Assembly: GCA_027450185.1 (NCBI GenBank)
Contig: DAIDKF010000004.1
Span: 78,044-137,865 of the forward strand
Direction: 5' to 3'
DNA from: Granulicella sp.
GTDB taxonomy: Bacteria; Acidobacteriota; Terriglobia; Terriglobales; Acidobacteriaceae
DNA: 59,822 bases
Both the position numbers and the translations under genes were made by a program. Below the pieces are notes generated by a model. The model worked only from the letters and a program-made list of their open reading frames with translations, was not told where the DNA came from and made no database searches. Below are positions 1 to 8,606 of the stretch, one piece after another; position 1 is the stretch's first letter, and each line of letters starts with the position of its first letter.

Positions 1-58
1 GGAGGCTGGAAAAGTTTTGCTGGGCGGACATCTTCTTGTGGAATTCCGCATCATATTA

Positions 59-79
59 GTTGACAGTAAGTCACTCACA
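59..79 (+). promoter_or_regulatory. HAIR-like operator overlapping a probable dnaK -35 box
   Basis: A TTGACA hexamer at 60-65 is a good -35 candidate for dnaK, but a matching -10 is not obvious. The same bases form the left half of an inverted repeat: GTTGACA, seven bases, ACTCACA. The HspR operator HAIR is CTTGAGT-N7-ACTCAAG; the site matches it at 9 of 14 half-site positions (TTGA and ACTCA) with exactly the right spacing. A MerR/HspR-like gene lies about 6 kb downstream, so repression of dnaK through this site is plausible. The match is partial and the call is inference. Confidence 0.4.
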
Positions 80-163
80 TGCGACTCTAGTGAGGGTTGG
101 ACAAAAGTTTTGAGCCGATGAGCTTGTTTTTAGGGCTATGGCTATAAAAGGTGAGGTCAGGAT

Positions 164-2080
164 ATGGGAAAGATTATTGGAATTGATCTGGGAACGACGA
201 ATAGCTGCGTGGCGGTGATGGAGGGCGGAGAGCCCAAGGTGATTCCCAACGAAGAGGGAGGACGGACGACGCCGTCGATCGTTGCGTTTACCAAGGGCGG
301 CGAACGGTTGGTGGGCATGGTGGCGAAGCGGCAGGCAATTACCAATCCGGAGAATACAGTGTATTCGATCAAGCGCTTCATGGGCCGCCGGCTGAACGAA
401 GTGGGCGACGAGATGAAGATGGTGCCGTACAAGGTTGTGGCCAAGGGCGACAACGTGGCGGTGGTGGCGCAGGGCAAGGAGTACACGGCGCCTGAGGTCT
501 CGGCGATGATCCTGCAGAAGCTGAAGAAAGCCGCCGAGGACTACCTGGGACAGAGTGTGACCGAGGCCGTGATTACGGTTCCGGCGTACTTCAATGACGC
601 GCAGCGGCAGGCGACGAAGGATGCAGGCAAGATCGCCGGATTGGACGTGAAGCGCATTGTGAATGAGCCGACGGCGGCTGCGCTGGCGTACGGGCTCGAC
701 AAGAAGAAGGACGAGACGATTGCCGTGTATGACTTTGGCGGCGGAACGTTCGATATTTCGATCCTTGAGGTTGGCGATGGCGTGATTGAGGTGAAGTCGA
801 CCAATGGGGACACGCACCTTGGCGGCGACAATCTGGACCAGAGGATTGTGGATTGGCTGATCTCGGAGTTCAAGAACGAGACCGGGCTGGATCTGCACTC
901 GAAGGGAAACGAGATGGCGCTGCAGCGGCTGAAGGATGCAGCGGAGCGCGCGAAGATCGAGCTCTCGACGGCACAGGAGACGGAGATCAATCTGCCGTTT
1001 ATTACGGCGGACGCGAGCGGGCCGAAGCACCTGGTGCGGACGCTGAGTCGCGCGAAGCTGGAGCAGTTGGTTGCCGATCTGCTGGAGAAGTCAGTTGGTC
1101 CCTGTAAGCAGGCGATGAAGGATGCGGGAGTTGACGCGAGCAAGATCGACGAGGTCGTGCTGGTTGGCGGACAGACTCGTATGCCGGCGATTCAGGATCT
1201 AGTGAAGAAGCTGTTTGGGAAAGAACCACACAAGGGAGTGAACCCGGATGAAGTTGTGGCTATCGGCGCTGCGGTGCAGGCCGGTGTGCTGTCGGGCGAT
1301 GTGAAGGATCTGCTGCTGCTGGATGTGACGCCGCTGACGCTGTCGATTGAGACGATGGGCGGAGTCGCAACGAGCATGATCCCACGCAACACGACGATTC
1401 CGACGAAGAAGTCGGAGACGTTCTCGACGGCTGCGGATAACCAGAGCGAGGTTGAGGTTCACGTGATGCAGGGTGAGCGGCCGATGGCTGCACAGAACCG
1501 GACGCTGGGCAAGTTCAAGCTGGGTGGCATCATGCCGGCTCCGCGGGGAGTGCCACAGATCGAGGTGACGTTCGACATCGATGCGAATGGCATTCTAAAT
1601 GTTCATGCGAAGGACAATGCGACGGGCAAGGACGCGAAGATTACGATTACGAGTTCTTCGGGTCTGAGCAAGGAAGAGGTCGAGCGCATGGCGAAGGATG
1701 CAGAGGCGCACGCTGCCGAAGACAAGGAAGCCAAGGAGAAGATCGAGGCACGGAACCAGCTCGATTCCATGGTGTACAACGTCGAGAAGATGCTGAAGGA
1801 CGGTGGCGAAAAGGTTGCAGCTTCTGACAAGAGCGAGGTTGAGAGTGCGCTTGCAGAGGCCAAAACTGCGCTGACCGGCGAGTCGGAGACGAGTGAACTG
1901 AACGCGGCTCGCGAGAAGCTGACGACGGCGAGCCACAAGCTGGCGGAGGCTGTGTACAAGGCCAATGCAGCGGCTCCGGCGGAAGGTGCTCCGGCGGATG
2001 GAACCGCGGCGGGAAGCAGCGAAGAAGCCAAGAAGGATGAGGGCGTCATCGACGCGGAGTACGTGGATGCTGAGAAGTAA
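164..2080 (+). CDS. dnaK: Chaperone protein DnaK (Hsp70)
   Basis: Cytoplasmic ATP-dependent Hsp70 chaperone that binds exposed hydrophobic peptides and works with DnaJ and GrpE. The 638-residue length is typical. The N-terminus carries the Hsp70 signature [17 protein letters not shown] (residues 5-21), followed by the [10 protein letters not shown] segment; the second phosphate loop reads [14 protein letters not shown] (around 189-202). The substrate-binding domain follows from about residue 390 (linker [11 protein letters not shown]) and the helical lid ends in the characteristic acidic tail [11 protein letters not shown]. The start is the ATG opening [10 protein letters not shown]. The gene comes first in a loose heat-shock group (small gene, dnaJ, HspR-like regulator), but grpE is not in the window. 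A HAIR-like site lies about 90 bases upstream, suggesting HspR-type control. Confidence 0.98.
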   Translation: MGKIIGIDLGTTNSCVAVMEGGEPKVIPNEEGGRTTPSIVAFTKGGERLVGMVAKRQAITNPENTVYSIKRFMGRRLNEVGDEMKMVPYKVVAKGDNVAVVAQGKEYTAPEVSAMILQKLKKAAEDYLGQSVTEAVITVPAYFNDAQRQATKDAGKIAGLDVKRIVNEPTAAALAYGLDKKKDETIAVYDFGGGTFDISILEVGDGVIEVKSTNGDTHLGGDNLDQRIVDWLISEFKNETGLDLHSKGNEMALQRLKDAAERAKIELSTAQETEINLPFITADASGPKHLVRTLSRAKLEQLVADLLEKSVGPCKQAMKDAGVDASKIDEVVLVGGQTRMPAIQDLVKKLFGKEPHKGVNPDEVVAIGAAVQAGVLSGDVKDLLLLDVTPLTLSIETMGGVATSMIPRNTTIPTKKSETFSTAADNQSEVEVHVMQGERPMAAQNRTLGKFKLGGIMPAPRGVPQIEVTFDIDANGILNVHAKDNATGKDAKITITSSSGLSKEEVERMAKDAEAHAAEDKEAKEKIEARNQLDSMVYNVEKMLKDGGEKVAASDKSEVESALAEAKTALTGESETSELNAAREKLTTASHKLAEAVYKANAAAPAEGAPADGTAAGSSEEAKKDEGVIDAEYVDAEK

Positions 2081-2101
2081 GAAGGCAGCAGGCGTAGAAC
2101 T

Positions 2102-2127
2102 TGAGGAGGGGCTTCGGCTCCTCCTCA
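2102..2127 (+). terminator. UUCG-capped hairpin behind dnaK
   Basis: Just after the dnaK stop, TGAGGAGGGGC and GCTCCTCCTCA form an 11-pair stem (one G-U) closed by a TTCG tetraloop. No T-run follows, so it may be a weak terminator, a read-through attenuator or a 3'-end stabiliser that separates high dnaK expression from the downstream small gene and dnaJ. The structure is seen directly; the function is inferred. Confidence 0.6.
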
Positions 2128-2204
2128 GTCGTATAGACGGCTGGCGGTGAATGTGCCGCGTCGTTTAGGTGAGGGTAGTGTTTGAAGGATCAGGAGGTGG
2201 TGCC

Positions 2205-2462
2205 ATGACAGACAGTCGAGCAGGCGGTGAAAGGGAGGACCAGGCGTGGCCCGGAATGGTGCGCTGGGAGTTGGGCGGGGCGAGCGCCCACGCGCGAGAG
2301 ACGCTGTGGCAGTGCGATGCCGTACGCGCAGGACGGCTGTATCAGCGGAGCTTATTTGGGACGCGCGAGGAGGCAGAGGCTTTCGTCGCGAAGATGCGGC
2401 AAATGGAGCCGGACCATATGTTCAGCGTGGAGAGGATCAAGGCGAGTGCGGTGTGGAATTGA
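2205..2462 (+). CDS. Small hypothetical protein between dnaK and dnaJ
   Basis: Predicted 85-residue soluble protein, not recognised as a known family. The start is set at the ATG opening MTDSRAGGER because a near-perfect Shine-Dalgarno (AGGAGGT) sits seven bases before it; an upstream in-frame start has none. The protein has no signal peptide or membrane segment. The middle part (WQCDAVRAGRLYQRSLFG, then TREEAEAFVAKM) looks like a small compact domain with a tryptophan near the start and a helical AEAFVAKM stretch. Its place between dnaK and dnaJ, on the same strand, suggests co-expression with the chaperones, but nothing shows a chaperone role. Confidence 0.7.
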   Translation: MTDSRAGGEREDQAWPGMVRWELGGASAHARETLWQCDAVRAGRLYQRSLFGTREEAEAFVAKMRQMEPDHMFSVERIKASAVWN

Positions 2463-2644
2463 GGAGAGATGCATTGGCAAACTGTCCATTTGTACCGGCT
2501 GATGTCCGATTACAGAAGGGGCTACAGGTTGACTATGATCTGGATGTAGCGATGGATCCGCTCGAGCAGACGATTGACCAAGACGTTCATTCGCTGCCGA
2601 TGGACGAAGCAACAGGTTCTCTGAAAGTGGCTTAGTACAAGACG

Positions 2645-3904
2645 ATGGCGACGAAGACGAAGGATTATTACGGCACGCTAGGCGTGAAGAAGACGGCGAC
2701 GGCGGAAGAGATTCGCAAGGCGTTCCGGAAGCTGGCGCGGAAGTATCACCCGGATGTGAATCCCGGCGATAAGAAGGCTGAGGAGAAGTTCAAAGAACTC
2801 TCCGAGGCAAACGACGTGCTGAGCGACGACAAGAAGCGAAAGATCTACGACCAGGTGGGTTTCTACTCCGACAACATTGATGCCGCGACGGCGGAGGCGT
2901 ATGCGCGTAGCGGTGGTGCGCCAGGTGGTGGCGGCTATGGTGCGGCAGGATATGGCGGAGGGGGCCCTGTGAGCGGACGCGGGCAGGGTGTTCCGTTTGA
3001 TTTTCAGGGTTTCGATTTTTCAGGGTTTCAGGGCGGAGGAAAGACTGCTTCGCGCGGAGCTGGGAGCGAGGGGTTTGGGGCGAGCTTCAAGGATGTATTT
3101 TCAGGGATGTTTGGCGGTGGCGGGCGGCAGGCTCGCGGACCGCAACCTGGGACAGACTTGGAATATCAAGTCGAGATCGATTTCTGGACGGCGATTCGCG
3201 GAGGTGTAACTCGTCTGGAGATCCACAGGCAGGAGCAGTGTCCGACGTGCAAGGGCAAGGCGGTGCTGGGTGGGAGCATGGAGTGCCCGGAGTGCCATGG
3301 CTCGGGACAGGTGACGCAGATGGGCGGGCGTATGAAGTTCAATATCCAGTGCCCGCGATGCGGTGGCAGCGGCAAGGTGCAGAATGCTTGTCCTACGTGC
3401 GAGGGAGCAGGCGTGGTGACAAAGCGCGAGCCGCTGTCGTTCAACATCAAGGCAGGGACACGCGATGGGCAGAGGATTCGGCTGGCGGGTAAGGGCAATG
3501 CAGGAACCGAGGGCGCACCGGCTGGGGACCTCTATCTGATCATCAAGGTGGCGGGGCATAAGCTGTTTCATCGGGTGGGCGATGATATTCATATCAGCGT
3601 GCCGGTGACGGTGATGGAGGCTGTGCTGGGAGCGAAGATTGATGTGCCGACGGTGGATGGAGTGGGTACGGAGTCGGGGCGTGCGCAGTTGAAGATTCCG
3701 CCGGGGACGCAGACCGGACAGAAGCTGCGGATGCGCGAGAAGGGCGTGGTGAGTGCTACGCGGGAGGGGCATCGCGGAGACCAGATTGTTGAGGTGAAGA
3801 TTGTGATGCCGAAGGTGCAGGATGAGCGGTCAAAGGAGATTTTGCGAGAACTGCAGAAGCTGAATCCGGAGGATCCGCGGGCGGAGTTGCTGGCGGAGGT
3901 CTGA
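2645..3904 (+). CDS. dnaJ: Chaperone protein DnaJ (Hsp40, type I)
   Basis: Co-chaperone that stimulates DnaK ATPase and delivers substrates. Domains in order: J domain (residues about 6-72) with the HPD motif at 35-37; a long Gly/Phe-rich linker (about 88-165, many GGG and GF); a zinc-finger region (about 199-255) with four CxxCxGxG-type repeats, of which the first (CPTCKGKA) departs from consensus at its last position; and the C-terminal substrate-binding domains ending about residue 410. At 419 residues it is longer than the roughly 376 of E. coli DnaJ, mostly because of the Gly-rich linker. There is no clear Shine-Dalgarno before the ATG. The gene lies about 180 bases behind the small gene that follows dnaK. 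Confidence 0.95.
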   Translation: MATKTKDYYGTLGVKKTATAEEIRKAFRKLARKYHPDVNPGDKKAEEKFKELSEANDVLSDDKKRKIYDQVGFYSDNIDAATAEAYARSGGAPGGGGYGAAGYGGGGPVSGRGQGVPFDFQGFDFSGFQGGGKTASRGAGSEGFGASFKDVFSGMFGGGGRQARGPQPGTDLEYQVEIDFWTAIRGGVTRLEIHRQEQCPTCKGKAVLGGSMECPECHGSGQVTQMGGRMKFNIQCPRCGGSGKVQNACPTCEGAGVVTKREPLSFNIKAGTRDGQRIRLAGKGNAGTEGAPAGDLYLIIKVAGHKLFHRVGDDIHISVPVTVMEAVLGAKIDVPTVDGVGTESGRAQLKIPPGTQTGQKLRMREKGVVSATREGHRGDQIVEVKIVMPKVQDERSKEILRELQKLNPEDPRAELLAEV

Positions 3905-3931
3905 GCGGGCGGCCTGATGGACGTGCGGTGG

Positions 3932-4951
3932 CTAGGCGCTTTGGGTGGGGGATTTGGGGAGTATGTGGTGGTTGGTGAGGGCGTTGGCGTATTGGAGGAG
4001 TTCGGGGCAGAGGGGGGCCAAGCGGGCGGCTAACCAGGCCTGGGGGGAGATTGTGATTTCGGAACGGCCGCGGGCTACGGCGTGATAGATGCGATTGGCG
4101 GCGTAGCTGGCTGATACGGCGATGCCGGGGGTTTGGGCGGCGAAGTTGAACCAGCGGCGTTCGGCATCCTGGTTGCCGAGGAAGTGGGCGTGTGATTCTC
4201 CTCCGGTGCGCATGAGGCCTGGGCAGACGGTGGTGACGCGGATGCCCTTGTGGCGTAGTTCGGCGTGGAGGCCTTCTGAGAAGCCTACGAGGGCGAACTT
4301 GGCTGCGGTGTAGGGGAGCATGTGGGGGGTGGCGATCTTGCCGCCGATGCTGGCGATGTTGACCACGGAGGCTCGGCGGCTGCCGGAGAGTGGTTGCTGC
4401 TGGCGCATGTGGGGGAGGGCGGCCCAGGTGGTGTAGAGAGCGGCGAAGAAGTTGATCTGCATGGTGCGCTCGAAGTTTTCGAGGGTCTGAGATTCAATGG
4501 GGCCGACGTCGATGATGGCGGCGTTGTTGATGAGGACGTCGATACGGTGGAATCGGGAGATGGTCTCGGAGATGAGGCGCTGGCACTGCTCGGGCTGGGA
4601 GAGGTCGGCGGCGACGAGGTGAAAGTCTTGTGGGCGAAGGTGAGGGGAGTGGGTGAGGAGCGAGGCCTGGGCCTGCTGGAGTTCGGCGAGGCTGCGCGAG
4701 GCGAGGACAAGGCGGACAGGGGTGCGGGCGAAGCGGGTGGCGATGGCCAGGCCGAGGCCGCGGGAGCCTCCGGTGACGACGATGACGGGGCTGGGGCCGT
4801 TGGCGGGGGCAAGGCGTTTGGAGCGGAGGGCGCGGACAACCAGGACGGCTGCTCCGGTGGCGGCAACGGCGGTGGCAACGGACGCGACGGCTGCTCCGGT
4901 GACGGTGACGGTGGCTGCGGCGGCGAGAGTGGCGAGGTTGAGACGGCTCAT
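3932..4951 (-). CDS. Short-chain dehydrogenase/reductase (SDR) with N-terminal membrane segment
   Basis: NAD(P)-dependent oxidoreductase of the classical SDR family; substrate unknown. From the chosen ATG (MSRLNLATLA) the protein is 339 residues. An Ala/Val-rich hydrophobic stretch (about 5-40) looks like a membrane anchor, followed by the Rossmann motif TGGSRGLGLAIA, the NNAA motif (LINNAAI), the catalytic Ser in NIASIGG and the YTAAK catalytic Tyr-Lys pair. The PG motif after strand 6 reads TVCPGLMRTGGE. An upstream start would add 24 residues without an obvious benefit; no good Shine-Dalgarno favours either. It is convergent with dnaJ with only 27 bases between the stops and has no clear functional link to it. 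Confidence 0.85.
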   Translation of the reverse strand: MSRLNLATLAAAATVTVTGAAVASVATAVAATGAAVLVVRALRSKRLAPANGPSPVIVVTGGSRGLGLAIATRFARTPVRLVLASRSLAELQQAQASLLTHSPHLRPQDFHLVAADLSQPEQCQRLISETISRFHRIDVLINNAAIIDVGPIESQTLENFERTMQINFFAALYTTWAALPHMRQQQPLSGSRRASVVNIASIGGKIATPHMLPYTAAKFALVGFSEGLHAELRHKGIRVTTVCPGLMRTGGESHAHFLGNQDAERRWFNFAAQTPGIAVSASYAANRIYHAVARGRSEITISPQAWLAARLAPLCPELLQYANALTNHHILPKSPTQSA

Positions 4952-5087
4952 ATGGGGATTATGATGCGAAACGGTTGCGTTGTGGTAGTAAAAGAATGAG
5001 AAAACCCTAGTGCTAGCAATCACATCATCGAATGTCCATCCACGCTAAACTGAAGGCCCTGTAAAACGAAAGGATTGCAAGACACCC

Positions 5088-5885
5088 ATGGGTTCAGGAC
5101 TTATTTTCTTTTGGGCAGGAGTCATAGGGTTTATTGTTTTCATTTCCTTCATTGTTTACCGTGGGCGACACAACGATCGGCATGACGATTCCACCACCCC
5201 GATCATGCCTCCTCAGCCTATCGGCAAAGCTGAGCATGTACTCCAGGAGATTGAGGAATCACTCCAAGAGATAGAAGACATAATCCGCGAGACAACGGAA
5301 CAACCAGAGCCGGAACCGGAACCATCCAGGACACTCGGGGAGTTGCTTCCACCACAATTCGTAGTATTCGATCTTGAGACGACTGGCCTGCACCCAGCTT
5401 CAGAGGAAATAATCGAGATCGGTGCCATGAAAGTCACCCTCGACACTTCGATACAACCGGCCTGGCATACGCTCATCAAGCCAAGAAAGAAGATCCCCAA
5501 AGCAGCCACGCGCGTAAATGGCATCACCGATGCAATGGTTGAGGCGGATGGTATTCCGCTCGATGAGGGCCTGCGCCAGTTTCTTGAGTTCGTTGGCGAC
5601 CTTCCGCTCGTCTCATTCAATGCGGCTTTCGATATTGCTTTTCTTAAGGCGGCGGCGGAACGATGTGGGATGCGACTCGCCCACAAGTACACCTGCGCCC
5701 TCAAACGCGCCCGGAGGGCATGGCCGGAGTTGGAGAGCCATAGACTTTCCTACTTGGCGGAGGTCTTCAAGCTAGACAGGGAAGACGAACACCGGGCACT
5801 CGGCGACTGCAAGCGTGCAGCATGGGTGTTTCTTGCCGCGACATCTGCCCTCCAGATGAAAGTTCGCTGGTCAATCATCGAATAG
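5088..5885 (+). CDS. Membrane-anchored DEDDh 3'-5' exonuclease (PolC/epsilon-like)
   Basis: Exonuclease of the DnaQ/DEDDh fold, 265 residues. Residues 5-23 form a single transmembrane segment (IFFWAGVIGFIVFISFIVY), then comes an acidic Gln/Glu/Pro-rich linker (about 45-80), then the nuclease domain. The catalytic motifs are visible: ExoI FDLETTG (D and E), ExoII SFNAAFDIAFL (D) and ExoIII HRALGDC (H and D). That is a complete DEDDh set. Anchoring the nuclease in the membrane is unusual for DnaQ paralogues and hints at a processing role other than replicative proofreading. An AAAGGA sequence lies about 14 bases before the ATG. The gene lies between an SDR on the other strand and the HspR-like gene. 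Confidence 0.85.
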   Translation: MGSGLIFFWAGVIGFIVFISFIVYRGRHNDRHDDSTTPIMPPQPIGKAEHVLQEIEESLQEIEDIIRETTEQPEPEPEPSRTLGELLPPQFVVFDLETTGLHPASEEIIEIGAMKVTLDTSIQPAWHTLIKPRKKIPKAATRVNGITDAMVEADGIPLDEGLRQFLEFVGDLPLVSFNAAFDIAFLKAAAERCGMRLAHKYTCALKRARRAWPELESHRLSYLAEVFKLDREDEHRALGDCKRAAWVFLAATSALQMKVRWSIIE

Positions 5886-5996
5886 TTAACTAGAGGCCAG
5901 CACCAGTAAACGCCACGGCTTCACAACCGGGGATGATCTTGTTGATCGAGTGAGTGCACTAGTCGGGCAGAATGGGGGTATTCTTCTTTCTGGAGG

Positions 5997-6383
5997 ATGG
6001 CTACGAAACGCATGGCTACCAGGCGAAAGTCCAAAGGCGCTTATATGATCTCGGCGGTGGCGGAGATGTATGAGATTCATCCGCAGACGTTGAGGCTGTA
6101 TGAACGTGAAGGGTTGCTGCGGCCTTCGCGATCGGATGGAAATACGCGGTTATATACAGATGAAGATCTGGAACGGCTGGAGTTTATTTTGAGCCTCGCG
6201 CGCGATATGGGCGTGAATATGGCCGGGATCGCGATTGTTCTGCAGATGCGGGAGCGGATGGAGGAGATGAATCGGCAGATGCAGGGGTTCGTGGATTATG
6301 TACGGACCGAGATGCTGACACGGATACAGCAGACGCCGCAGCAGCCAGGGTTGGTGCCGTTCAAGAGGAAAGGCAGAGTGTAA
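5997..6383 (+). CDS. hspR: MerR-family regulator, HspR-like heat-shock repressor
   Basis: A 128-residue DNA-binding protein. The winged-helix N-terminal part reads ISAVAEMYEIHPQTLRLYER, then EGLLRPSRSDGNTRLYTDED, which fits the MerR/HspR subgroup (HspR typically has VAEL..VHPQTLR.YER.GL..P.R). A coiled-coil stretch follows (about 75-110, MRERMEEMNRQMQGF). HspR represses dnaK operons through HAIR sites, working with DnaK as co-repressor; the nearby dnaK has a HAIR-like site. Here the gene is not in the classical dnaK-grpE-dnaJ-hspR order but some 2 kb behind dnaJ. The Shine-Dalgarno GGAGG abuts the first ATG, and a second in-frame ATG at 6012 lies 15 bases past it, so the start is uncertain by five codons. 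The symbol is a tentative family assignment. Confidence 0.75.
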   Translation: MATKRMATRRKSKGAYMISAVAEMYEIHPQTLRLYEREGLLRPSRSDGNTRLYTDEDLERLEFILSLARDMGVNMAGIAIVLQMRERMEEMNRQMQGFVDYVRTEMLTRIQQTPQQPGLVPFKRKGRV

Positions 6384-6509
6384 AGAGGGCAGAGAGTGGG
6401 TATCGCGTAGACTTGGGGTGGTGCTGGCTGCGGTGGGTGGGGGCCAATTTTCTGTATGGCATAGCACTATGCCAATTAGAATTGGCTATCTTGTTTTCGG
6501 TTCGGTGCG

Positions 6510-7694
6510 ATGAAGGTTTTAGTTCAGGTTGTGTTCTGGGTGGCGGCGGTGGGGTCGGTCACCTCTTCGATTTACTGCGGGATGGTGCTGGCGGCGGCGG
6601 CGCGGTTTGGACTGAGGAAGCGGCGGGAGCAGAGCGCGGTAGCGGATTTTCTGCCGCCGGTAAGTATGCTAAAGCCGTTGCACGGGACCGAGACTGGGAT
6701 GGAGCGGAATATTGCGTCGTTCTTTGAGCAAGAGTATCCGGGAGAGTGGGAGTTGCTGTTCTGCGCACGGCAGGAGACCGATGAGGGACTGAAGCTAGCA
6801 CAGGTAGTGGGGCAGCGATATCCGCAGGTGAACGCGCGGTATATGACTTGTGGAGAGCCGACGCCGAAGTTCCATAATGCGAAGGTGTACTCGTTGGCAA
6901 AGATGGATTCGGTGGCGAAGAGCGATTTATATGTGACCAGCGATGCAGATGTGCGGGTGGAGAAGGACTATCTGCTGCGCATGGTGCAGACGTTGAAGGA
7001 CCCGCGGATAGGGTTGGCTAGCTGCATTTATTTGGGGACGGCGCATGAGAATGGAGGGTTTGCGTCACAACTGGATGCAGTGGGAAAGAGCGTGGAGATG
7101 AGCTCAGGCGTGCTGGTGGCGGACATGCTGGAGGGTACGAAGTTTGCGCTGGGCGCGACGATGGCGGTGCGGAAGAAGAGCTTTCAGGATGTGGGAGGGT
7201 TCGACGAACTAGGACAGTTTTATGCCGATGATTTTGTGATTGGAAATCGGCTGGCCGAACAAGGAACGGGCGTGCGGATGGCGACCTATATTATTCGGCT
7301 GATGGTGCAGGATTCGCCTTTCTGGTTGAGTTTCAGGAACCAGCTGCGGTGGATGCAGAGCACGCGGCGGTCTCGGCCGTGGGGACATCTGGGGAGCGGG
7401 CTGACGTTCGCGATGCCGTTTGGATTGCTGGGTCTGATATGGGGATTGCTGAGTGGCCATGCGGCACTGGGTGTGGTTTGGCTGATGGCAATGGTGTTGA
7501 ACCGGTGGCTGCAGGCGGGAGCGATTCTGGGCGTGCTGGGGGACCCGGATATTTTGTATAACGCGATGATCTACCCGCTGCGAGATTTGCTGGGGTGGGT
7601 GCTTTGGGTGGGGAGTTATGGCGGGGATAATTTTTATTATCGAGGAAAGATTTATAAGCTGAAAGACGGCGGGCGGGTGGAGAGTCCGGAGTAG
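6510..7694 (+). CDS. Family 2/21 glycosyltransferase, HpnI-like (hopanoid N-acetylglucosaminyltransferase)
   Basis: A 394-residue membrane glycosyltransferase of the ceramide-glucosyltransferase (GT21)/HpnI group. HpnI transfers GlcNAc to bacteriohopanetetrol in hopanoid side-chain synthesis. An N-terminal membrane helix (about 3-28) precedes the GT-A domain. Visible motifs: PPVSMLKPLHG at the start of the domain, the DxD-type SDADVRV, FYADDFVIGNRL (the D/ED motif), and the QxxRW-type motif QLRWMQSTRRSRP. Hydrophobic helices follow at the C-terminus (about 300-375). These four motifs support family membership strongly; the exact acceptor (hopanoid or ceramide-like lipid) is inferred, and no other hpn gene lies in the window. 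No strong Shine-Dalgarno is visible. Confidence 0.8.
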   Translation: MKVLVQVVFWVAAVGSVTSSIYCGMVLAAAARFGLRKRREQSAVADFLPPVSMLKPLHGTETGMERNIASFFEQEYPGEWELLFCARQETDEGLKLAQVVGQRYPQVNARYMTCGEPTPKFHNAKVYSLAKMDSVAKSDLYVTSDADVRVEKDYLLRMVQTLKDPRIGLASCIYLGTAHENGGFASQLDAVGKSVEMSSGVLVADMLEGTKFALGATMAVRKKSFQDVGGFDELGQFYADDFVIGNRLAEQGTGVRMATYIIRLMVQDSPFWLSFRNQLRWMQSTRRSRPWGHLGSGLTFAMPFGLLGLIWGLLSGHAALGVVWLMAMVLNRWLQAGAILGVLGDPDILYNAMIYPLRDLLGWVLWVGSYGGDNFYYRGKIYKLKDGGRVESPE

Positions 7695-7706
7695 GAGATT
7701 GTCAGG

Positions 7707-7752
7707 TGTCAGTTCTCAGGAGTAAGGGCTCTTCCTTTACTGAGAACTGACA
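7707..7752. terminator. Long inverted repeat between convergent genes (bidirectional terminator)
   Basis: TGTCAGTTCTCAG (7707-7719) and CTGAGAACTGACA (7740-7752) are a perfect 13-base inverted repeat. The 20-base loop can pair further (AGTAAGG with CCTTTACT, one bulge). It lies between the convergent HpnI-like gene and the secreted hypothetical gene, so it probably terminates both. The sequence resembles short dispersed palindromes, so it may also be a mobile repeat unit. Confidence 0.6.
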
Positions 7753-7778
7753 ACCGATCACTGATAACACTTCTATAG

Positions 7779-8474
7779 CTACTGGTTGACCGACCCATTC
7801 ATACCGCTCATGTCCTTCATGCCTTTCATGTGGGGATGTTGTTTTGCGATGGCGAGGGCGAACTCACTTCCTGCAATCAGCTTCATATTGTCTTTTTTGG
7901 TGGATACGAAGACGCCGGAGTTTCGGCTGGAAATCTTGCTGTGAAGGTCAACTCCGGAGAGAGCGTCGATCTGGTCGACGGCCAGGGTGCCATTATTCCA
8001 AGTGTTGGGGACTTCGTCGCCGCGTGGAACGGGATAGTCCTCTGAGCTGACGGTCTCTGGTGCGTAGATTCCAACGATGGTGGCTTTAATGGGCACGACC
8101 TGACCGTCTTTGAGGTTGGCGTGGGTGAAGCGGAGAGCGAGTTTGGATGTGCCATCGATTTTCATATCATCGGTGGAGACTCGGCCTACAAGGACTGTGC
8201 CTTCAGGGAGTTCGGGGCCGTTGTCGAGCTGGACCTTTTTGGCGAGTTTCGCACGGAATTCGTCGCCGGGTTTTACCTTGTTGCTGTCGAGATCGCGGTC
8301 AAGTGCGGCGCGGGCACGTACCATGCGCATGGCCTCACGCATCCCGTGGGGAGGGGTGGTGGCGCTTTGTGCGGTTGGGGTATTCTGCATGGCTCCGGTC
8401 TGGGCGGAGGAGGGAAGCAGAATTACAAGAGAAAGTGCTGCGAGAGGGAGTGAAAAGAACATGTTACGTTTCAT
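7779..8474 (-). CDS. Secreted hypothetical protein with Met/His-rich tail
   Basis: From the ATG at 8474, backed by the Shine-Dalgarno GAGGAG, the protein is 231 residues with a clear signal peptide (MKRNMFFSLPLAALSLVILL, cleavage near SSA). The mature part contains PGDEFRAKL, then LPEGTVLVGRVS, then LALRFTHANL and QVVPIKATIV. This pattern of a 'PG..F.a.L', then 'LP.GT...G.V', then 'L.l.ft' recurs in the BON-domain protein at 19375-20550, suggesting a shared beta-rich envelope domain. The C-terminus is Met/His/Lys-rich (HPHMKGMKDMSGMNG), which could bind metal ions. Function unknown; likely exported to the periplasm or beyond. Confidence 0.75.
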   Translation of the reverse strand: MKRNMFFSLPLAALSLVILLPSSAQTGAMQNTPTAQSATTPPHGMREAMRMVRARAALDRDLDSNKVKPGDEFRAKLAKKVQLDNGPELPEGTVLVGRVSTDDMKIDGTSKLALRFTHANLKDGQVVPIKATIVGIYAPETVSSEDYPVPRGDEVPNTWNNGTLAVDQIDALSGVDLHSKISSRNSGVFVSTKKDNMKLIAGSEFALAIAKQHPHMKGMKDMSGMNGSVNQ

Positions 8475-8606
8475 TCGTTGATCTCCTCGGAACCGCCCTT
8501 GGGTTCGGGTGCGGCAGGCGGCCCAACGGAGGGTTGTGATGACGCCCCGACGCACTGGGGTTGTCCGGCGACGGGGACCGCCTTGGGAGAGCGTGGATTG
8601 CGAGCG

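Noticed and set aside
71-1030. Long open frame of 319 codons antisense to dnaK
   Set aside because: Arg/Leu/His-rich product without recognisable features; arises from GC-rich codon use of dnaK on the other strand.
5941-5965. Possible second HAIR site before the HspR-like gene (TTGATCGAGTGAGTGCACT)
   Set aside because: Only scattered half-site matches and wrong spacing; AGTGCACT is a short palindrome that can occur by chance.
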